The notes below the pieces were generated by a model. The model was not told the origin of the DNA. It saw only the letters and a list, made by a program, of their open reading frames with translations, and searched no databases. Both the position numbers and the translations under genes were made by a program. Shown here in pieces: positions 57,561-64,000 of a stretch of 64,000 nt of DNA (the stretch's first letter is position 1; each line of letters begins with the position of its first letter). Source of the stretch: Monosporascus cannonballus (Eukaryota > Ascomycota > Sordariomycetes > Xylariales); contig QJNS01000057.1 in the NCBI GenBank assembly GCA_004154925.1, forward strand, positions 291,614 to 355,613, read 5' to 3'.

Positions 57561-59399
57561 AAAAAATTACGGCAAAATAATTAGATTCTTATATCGGAAA
57601 AACAGTTTAAAAATAATTAAGAAAATAATAACAAAATTATTAATATAATTTAAGTTAAAAATTTATTAGGTTTATAATAAAAGGTTTAATAAGAATTATT
57701 TCGATAAAAAATCCGACGAAAAATGCGAAAAACCAAAAAACTAATTTAATAAGTATTACAAATATAGCAAAAGGCATTATAAAAATAATTAGGTAAATAC
57801 CAGAATTAAATAAAAAAGATTTATGCCGAAATTTCTGATCGATACGGCAAAATATATACCATATATTGTCGACGACGAGAATATCCCAATTACGAAAAAT
57901 GGAAACAATATATTTATGTACGAATTACCCGTATATATTATAAGAGATTCGATTTTCCAAACCGTACCGGGCATAACAAAAATAATAAATAATGGTATTA
58001 ACAGCTTCGAATTATAACCTTAGGAAATGTTTAGCAGTTAACCGAAATAGAAAATTAGCTCGAAAAAAATAATACTCGTAAGAAAACCTTTTTTGTTATT
58101 ATAAATAATGCAATTATTAAACGAAAAAGGAGTTGGTCTAGCGTACGATAAAAAAGCATTATTAAAAAGTTATTACGAATTTTTATTTTCAATTGGTATT
58201 TACCGCAAACCCTTACAAAAAAAAGCCATTAAGGAAGAAATACGTTAATTTATAAAAGATTTCTGGAACAATAACTAAAATCACGGATAATAAGATACAG
58301 TCGTAAATATAAGAAAATAATTTATTCGATAAGAAAAGGAACTGCAAAAGAATTAGAAATAATTAATACGGCTTAAAGAAATAATATATCGATAATAACA
58401 ATAAATATAACAGTTAAAGGCGTTAAATAAAAAATATAAATAAAGTTCGATAAATTCGAATAAGAATTAAAAAAAAGTTACTTATTAAAAAGCCGTAAAA
58501 TAACGAAATCTAAAGAAGTTAAAGAGAATTTTTAAAAAAAGGCTTTAAATGCGACGATAGAAAACGTTAACGACTTTATTACTTTGGATATACGAATTAA
58601 AATATATTAGTATACCGTAATGGTAAAATACGGAGCTTTAGGCGGAAATTATATTATACCGGATATAATTAATAAGTTTAAATTATTATGGAGATATAAG
58701 TTAGAACCGTATATAATAATAAATGCCGAAAATTAAGAATTTGCTTACGATAACGGAAAAGTTATATGCGAAATTAATTACTTTAAGATTTTTGTTAAAA
58801 GATAATATTAAATAATTAATTTCGATATTATTTTATTTAGAAATTACGATATAATCTTAGGATTATTATGGATACGCCAGTACGGAATTTTGATTAATAG
58901 TAAAATTAGTTAGGTAAAATTCATTTTATTCCCTATTAATAAACGAAAAAAAAGAAAAATTAAAATCTTAATATTCAATCGATAATAACGACGAATATAA
59001 GTATAAAAAATATAACAAATATCTTATTACTTAAAGGAATAAGATATAAAAAACCGGATATTAAAGAAAAATACAACGTATCGTTATTACTATTAGAATA
59101 AAATTGAAATAATTAAATAACGATTTAAAATAATAAAAATAATAACTTAAAAAGTTAGAAAATATAATTAATATATTATTATAATATTATAAATACGACC
59201 AGCTTTTTAGGAAAAAGCTTGATACAAAATTATTAGAACATAACGAATGGGATTATAAAATAGTTTTTAAGAAAGGATTTTCGATAAAGTTTTACCTTAT
59301 TTATAATTTTAACGGAAACGAATTACGTACTTTCAAAAAATACTTGGAAAATCGACTACAAAAAGGATAAATTCGACTTTCGAAATTATTAGTAAGATA

Positions 59400-59830
59400 T
59401 CTTATATTTTTATATTGAAAAAAATGGAAAATTACGACTTATAGTTAATTATCGATAATTAAACAATATTATTATTAAGGATTGAATATTATTACTTTTA
59501 ATTACGGAAAAAAAAACCGATTTTACGGAATTAAATAGTTTATAATATTCGATTTTAAAAATAAATATAACTTTATCAAAATTAAAAAAAATACAAATAA
59601 AAAATAGCTTTTAGGACGAAATACGAACTGTTTAAGTATTTGGTTACACTAATAAAACTTATAAACGCACTAGCAATTTTCCAGCAAATAGTTAATTACG
59701 TATTACGAAAATACCTCGATATTTTCGTTATTTGCTATCTTAACGATATTTTTATTTTTTCGGAAATAAAAGAAATATACGTAAAATATATTTATAAAGT
59801 TTTTTAAGTTTTATAGGATGTAAAGTTATT
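59400..59830 (+). pseudogene. Gypsy reverse transcriptase relic
   Basis: It reads FRTKYELFKYLVTL, then INALAIFQQIVNYVLRKYLD directly followed by IFVICYLNDIFIFS, matching gypsy RT blocks (FRTRYG.FEY.VMPFGL, NAPATFQ..IN, VYLDDILIFS). The catalytic YLDD has become YLND, a G-to-A change. Confidence 0.85.
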
Positions 59831-59959
59831 TGTTAATGCAAAAAAAAATTAATTCCATATATAAAAAATGGAATATCTGGGATATATTATTATCTTAGGA
59901 TATATCAAAATAAATCCTAAAAAAGTCGCTGTAATTACAGAATAGCAAACGTTAATAAC

Positions 59960-60360
59960 GGTTAAGGAGGTATAGGTATTTTTTGGATTCGCCAATTATT
60001 ACAGAAAATTTATTCAAAATTTTAGCAAAATAATTATACCCTTAATAAATCTTATAAAGAAAAAAAAAGAATTTAAATGGACGCCAGATACGGAAAAGGT
60101 ATTTTAAGATATTAAAGATACGATTATTAATAAGTTAGTATTAATTATGTACGATTTAAACCGTTTTATTAAGTTAAAAACCGATATTTCGGATTACGTA
60201 TTAGGCGTAATGATCGAATAACGAAATAATTAAGGTAAATTATACCTTATTATATTTTTTTCGTATAAATTAAAAAAACCGAGTTTAATTACGGTATTCC
60301 AGATACGGAATTTATGGCTATTATTATAGCATTTCGGGAATTTAGGCATTTCCTAAAGAG
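59960..60360 (+). pseudogene. Gypsy RNase H relic
   Basis: It reads FANYYRKFIQNFSKI, then FKWTPDTEKVF, then LKTDISDYVLGVMIE, matching the connection and RNase H start (FANFYRRFI, F.WT....AF, L.TDASDYA.GAVL). Confidence 0.8.
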
Positions 60361-60579
60361 AAATTTGTACCAGGTTAAGGTTTATACGGATTATTAAAAT
60401 TTTACCCGATTTATTACGACCAGAAAATTTACAGGACGATAGTTTGGTTTCGCGAAAAAATTGGCGAATTTCGACTTTGTTATTATCTATAAAAAAAATC
60501 AAAAAACGGCAGAATAAATATTTTAAGCAAATAACCAAACCTTAAAAAAAATTAATTAAAATTAATTATATAATTTTTG

Positions 60580-61500
60580 ATATTATTATAAAATGATATT
60601 TACGCTTACGACAAATTGCGATAATTCGGGTAATACTTTACGATATATATCAAAAACTTTAATAATATAATAATAATTTCCCAGAAAACCAAAAAATAGA
60701 CAATATATAAATTTCAAAGAAATATCAGAAAAATCTAATATGCAAAATATATAAATATTAATTATATAAATATCCAAGGATTTATAAAATTTTAAAACGA
60801 CTTTAATGCATATGTTTTTTAAAATAAAATTAACAGTACAAAAAATTATACGGTAATACGATATTTGCGCTAAAGCAAAAATTCGACGACATAAATTATA
60901 TCAAGAATTACAGCTATTATTAATCGTAAAACGATTATAATATTTAGTTATATTCGACTTTATTATTAAGCTTTTTATATTAAAAGATTTAATTATAAAA
61001 ATATATTACGATAATATTTTCGTAATCGTCGACCGATTTACGAAATTTTTTTTATTTTTTATTATATTACGAGAACATAAACGCCGAATAATTAATATAT
61101 ATTTTTTAAATACGTTTTTAATATATACAGGTTATTAATGGAAATTATTTTAAATAAAAGATTAATATTGGTATTTAAATTTTGACAAGGCTTAATAACA
61201 TAGATCGGCCTAAATTATAAATTATTTAATATATTTAGACTTTAAATAAATAAATAAATAAAATAAATAAATTAAACTTTAAAAATTTACTTATAATATT
61301 ATATTAATTATAAACAAAATAATTAAGTTAAAAAATTACTAATCGTATAATTAGCTTATAATATTAATTATTAAAAAAATATTAAAACTATATTTGTAAA
61401 TATAAATTTTGATTTTATTTTAAAAGTTTATAAAAATATATAATAACGGTTTAATTAATATCAAAATAATCTTTACGTTAAAATAATTATAATAGTTATA
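60580..61500 (+). pseudogene. Gypsy integrase relic
   Basis: It lies between RNase H and chromodomain and includes IVDRFTKFFLF at about 61025, the integrase core strand containing the first catalytic Asp region. The rest is heavily mutated. Confidence 0.6.
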
Positions 61501-61639
61501 TTAAGAAATAAAATTAAAATTAAAATTCGTATAAAATCAAATAAGTAAATATTATAATTAAAAAAAGTTAAAAAGATTAATTTTTAAAAAGGGGGAAATA
61601 ATTTTTTTAATTATAAAAAATATTTAAATAAAAGAATTT

Positions 61640-61985
61640 ACCAAAAAGTTCGATTTTAAATATATCGGTTCATACAAAATCGTTAAGAAAATCTTAAAAA
61701 ATAATTATTAATTAGAATTTTTACTAAAAATTAAATTTTATTTAATTTTTTATATTTCTTTATTTGAATTAATAACAAATATAATTAAGATGTATATGGT
61801 ATAAGATAACGCGGAAATAAAAACCAAATAAATATACGAAATAAAAAAAATCTAATATACGAAAATAAAACGGATTTATTTAATACCTAATTAAATGGAA
61901 AAAGCACCCGGATTCCGAAAATATCTGGGAATTCGCCAAAAACCTTATTAGCGCCCAGCGTTTGTTAAAAAACTTTTACTAATAA
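61640..61985 (+). pseudogene. Gypsy integrase C-terminus and chromodomain relic
   Basis: Frames give KKFDFKYIGSYKIVKKI (GPY/F module), then after stops EI..I.Y.K..YLI and MEKAPGFRKYLGIRQKP, matching the chromodomain block YLVKWKGY....TWEP..NL with Trp and Gly codons mutated. This places the element among chromoviruses. Confidence 0.65.
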
Positions 61986-62588
61986 TAATAGATGCGTTTT
62001 AGTTAAGGGTTAACCAGTTAATAACCGGGATATCGGGCCAATCGGTTGCGACCTGCGTTAACGTAATAATTATAACGGCGGCTTTTAACTATTCTTATTT
62101 TTTTAAGGCGTTTAAATTTTTTTATCGTTTCCGTATTTTGAATATTATGACGAAATATTTTAATTCTACGACGGCAAAGCAATTTCCGTTATTTTTATAG
62201 GCGGTTTAATTTATTTGTAACATTACGTAAGATTTTACGGATTTATTTTTTTTTGCGTTTTAAACGGTTTTCCTTATTAAGTAATTTTTTGTGCTTAAAT
62301 TCCAAAAGGCTAAATAAGTTGCAAAAGTTACCGTATTACGTATAACGGGCGTATTTCCCAGAATTACGGTATGCTTTGTAAGGTACGTCGACAGAATAAT
62401 AACAAAAATAAAAATTTTCTTAAGACATAATAAAACCTAGCAATATAATACGTTTTGTAAGAATAAAAACGTTAGTACGTTTGTAGAAACGGGATTTTTC
62501 GACGTAACCCGATATGATAAATATAAAGAAAAAAAAAGTTACTTATTAAAGTTAACAAACAAACGGAATAATCTTTAAGGATAAAAAT

Positions 62589-62603
62589 CCTGAAAGAAAA
62601 GAG
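62589..62603 (+). other. Polypurine tract before the gypsy 3' LTR
   Basis: CTGAAAGAAAAGAGA lies a few bases upstream of the 3' LTR, in the position of the plus-strand primer. Confidence 0.65.
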
Positions 62604-62607
62604 ATCG

Positions 62608-63000
62608 TGTTATAACCTAACGATTTTGGCTTCCCCAAACGGTCGGAAAGCTTAGGCACTCAAGCCCGACCATGCCAAAAAGATTACGTAATTAGCTTAA
62701 AGAGCTTAAGGGCTTGGCGCCTTTGAGCCGGTTAAACCAGCAGATAGCTTAAAAGGCTCAAAGGGCTTAAGGGCTTAAGCCGGTTAAATAATTTAAGCCA
62801 GAAGTAAAATATATACGTTTATTAATTCTATAATTTAAATAGCTTTAGCTTGCAATATAATATCGTTACCTAAGATATTTTTGGCATTACGAGACGTAAT
62901 ACGTTATTGTATTTATTGCTTAGATTTCTACGATATTTCTGCCAACATAAACTCGTCGGCTTAAGGTTTAATAGTTGGTTAAACCCTATAGCTCGTCATA
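62608..63000 (+). repeat. 3' LTR of the gypsy element
   Basis: The copy is richer in GC than the 5' LTR (for example CCCCAAACGGTCGG against TCCTAAACGGTCG). Confidence 0.85.
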
Positions 63001-63072
63001 TATAATTATTAGAAAATTATAAAAATTACGATAAATAAATTTAAAAAATAACTCCCTTTTATTTAGGAGATA

Positions 63073-63259
63073 TATCGTAAAATTAGAGTATTTATATTAA
63101 TTATTAAGCTTTATAGCACCTGGAAAAACCTTATTCCGGCATTCCTATAGTATATAAAAAGTTTTCTAGCTACCGCTTCTTAAAGTTTAATTCTAGTCAG
63201 ACAATTATTACTTCTCACATTCTATGCAACCTTTTCTTGCGATCAGCCTAACTATGACA
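63073..63259 (+). repeat. 3' LTR of the copia-type element
   Basis: 187 bp followed by target site ACCTT. Its first bases TATCGTAAAATTAG against TGTCGTGGAATAGG show only G-to-A type changes apart from one or two positions. Confidence 0.85.
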
Positions 63260-63264
63260 ACCTT

Positions 63265-64000
63265 AAATTTTAATTTTTTTAATTTTCAAAATATCCATAT
63301 CTGGTTATTGTTTAAAACCACTTTATATATAAGTACTTAATTTGCACGTTTATACTACTTAGTAATTATCTTACGGCGACTGGCGGCGAAATTACCTTCT
63401 TTGGTATATCGGCGAACCTAGTTAACCAAGTATTGAACCTAATTATACGGTTGATATTAATAATCGTTTCGCATAATTTTAATATTAATGTAACTCTCTA
63501 ATTACTAGATACGACTCGAAATTCGCAGGCTAGCTAGATACAGTGAACAATTAAGCAAACGGCTAATTAACTTAATACCGGTGTTTAAAAGGCGCCTTTT
63601 TGACTTATCTCATTTATAGGTTAAAATGTCGGTGTTTTGGTGGTGGGTCCCGGATGGTATGGCCCTGGCTGTGCATAGCCTCGTGTGGCAGTTTGTGAAT
63701 AAGGTCGCCGGGAAAGTTACCTACAAATAGGTGCCCGGGGAAGCAAGGGATGCGCAAACGGAGCCCAGCCTGAATCGCCGCAGAACGGGCTAGAGTGGGA
63801 AATGCTCCCTAGGCTGATGACATGAGCAAGCAACATTGGGAAAATTGAGTAAATAAGCGTGCTACACACGCACATGTGCATGTTCAGTTTGTATATCGAC
63901 TATAGGGTATGCACTACCCACCCACCCACGCTAAAATTTCCTACCACGGGTATCCGTGGGTGGGTAAAAATTTACGTGGGTGGTTAACAGGGATGCGTGG
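63265..64000. other. Spacer at the right edge, with CCCACC/GGGTGG motifs
   Basis: No gene is recognised. From about 63913 to the end the words CCCACCCACG and CGTGGGTGGG recur in both orientations, and CAGGGATG occurs at 63991. Repeated subterminal motifs next to a CAGGGATG end are seen in hAT transposons, so the window may stop at the edge of one. This cannot be settled here. Confidence 0.3.

Larger units (their letters stand above)
56252..63000 (+). mobile_element. RIP-mutated Ty3/gypsy chromovirus, 6.75 kb, nested in the copia element
   Basis: LTRs of 393 bp (56252-56644 and 62608-63000) are direct repeats starting TGTTATAACCTAACGAT and differing almost only by C/T and G/A. TATAA before the 5' LTR and after the 3' LTR is a candidate target duplication, though weak in AT-rich DNA; the 3' limit of the LTRs is uncertain by a few bases. 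A purine tract (GAAAGAAAAGAGA) precedes the 3' LTR. Decayed domains in order are a CCHC knuckle (about 57505), protease region (about 58600), reverse transcriptase (about 59400-59830), RNase H (about 59960-60360), integrase (about 60580-61500) and a C-terminal chromodomain (about 61800-61980). Stops and frameshifts throughout make it inactive. Confidence 0.88.
49079..63259 (+). mobile_element. RIP-mutated Ty1/copia-type LTR retrotransposon, 14.2 kb including nested insertions
   Basis: Two direct LTRs of exactly 187 bp (49079-49265 and 63073-63259) bound the element. They start TGTCGTGG/TATCGTAA and end ATAACA/ATGACA, and differ mostly by C/T and G/A changes. Target duplication ATCTT (49074-49078) and ACCTT (63260-63264) differ by one C/T change. 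Just inside the 5' LTR, ATTATAAGCCCG looks like a mutated GTTATGAGCCC, the primer site matching the initiator-Met tRNA anticodon arm used by many copia elements. A decayed reverse transcriptase at about 53540-53850 gives the strand and family. Removing the nested gypsy element (56252-63000) and two solo LTRs leaves about 7 kb, normal for the class. Stops everywhere make it inactive. Confidence 0.82.

Noticed and set aside
1..64000. tRNA or rRNA genes
   Set aside because: No convincing B-box with matching acceptor stem and no rRNA core sequence was seen by eye. A covariance-model scan would be needed to exclude small RNA genes.

Overview
This window is nuclear DNA of a filamentous ascomycete (Pezizomycotina). 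Genes are interrupted by 50-220 bp introns with GT/AG borders. The families are typical of such fungi: a HET-domain protein, a Con-6 protein, a secreted pectate lyase and GH16 enzyme, an MFS sugar porter and an alkaline ceramidase. Long AT-rich blocks differ from their repeat copies almost only by C-to-T and G-to-A changes, the mark of repeat-induced point mutation (RIP). I cannot name the species.

Layout. 0-6.4 kb: a solo LTR (852-1049), a three-exon alkaline ceramidase (-), then broken remains of an MFS efflux pump and of the ER-KR part of a highly reducing polyketide synthase, side by side on the + strand. 6.4-14.7 kb: a GC-rich HET protein (-), a small TA-flanked inverted-repeat element, a con-6 homologue (-) divergent from a small acidic protein (+), an AT-rich patch, a G/C homopolymer junction and a secreted cysteine-rich protein (-) with a 20-bp last exon. 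14.7-20.2 kb: repeat-bearing spacer with a short telomere-like tract, a broken ABC transporter (-) and a PAP2 lipid phosphatase (-). 21-25 kb: a WW/FF splicing-factor homologue of URN1 (+) convergent with a four-exon dienelactone hydrolase (-) that holds an assembly gap in an intron. 25-31 kb: one uncertain disordered ORF and little else. 31-33 kb: a seven-exon sugar transporter (+). 33-39 kb: gene relics and a second small TA-flanked element. 39.4-42.3 kb: a GH16 protein (+) and a six-exon pectate lyase (-), tail to tail. 46.1-48.6 kb: a RecQ-type helicase (+). 49.08-63.26 kb: a nested retrotransposon block. The host is a RIP-mutated Ty1/copia-type element with 187-bp LTRs, a 5-bp target duplication and a primer site resembling the initiator-tRNA half-molecule type. 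A RIP-mutated Ty3/gypsy chromovirus and two unmutated solo LTRs, each with a perfect 5-bp target duplication, sit inside it.

The intact genes do not form one pathway. GH16, pectate lyase and the sugar transporter fit growth on plant material. The MFS and PKS relics, and perhaps the ABC relic, look like what is left of a secondary-metabolite cluster. I found no clearly new biochemical system. The strongest new observations are the datable nesting order of the transposons, the decayed metabolite locus, the small secreted protein and the unusual domain spacing of the helicase. Exon joins were made by hand from splice motifs and reading frame, and each reported spliced CDS sums to a whole number of codons.
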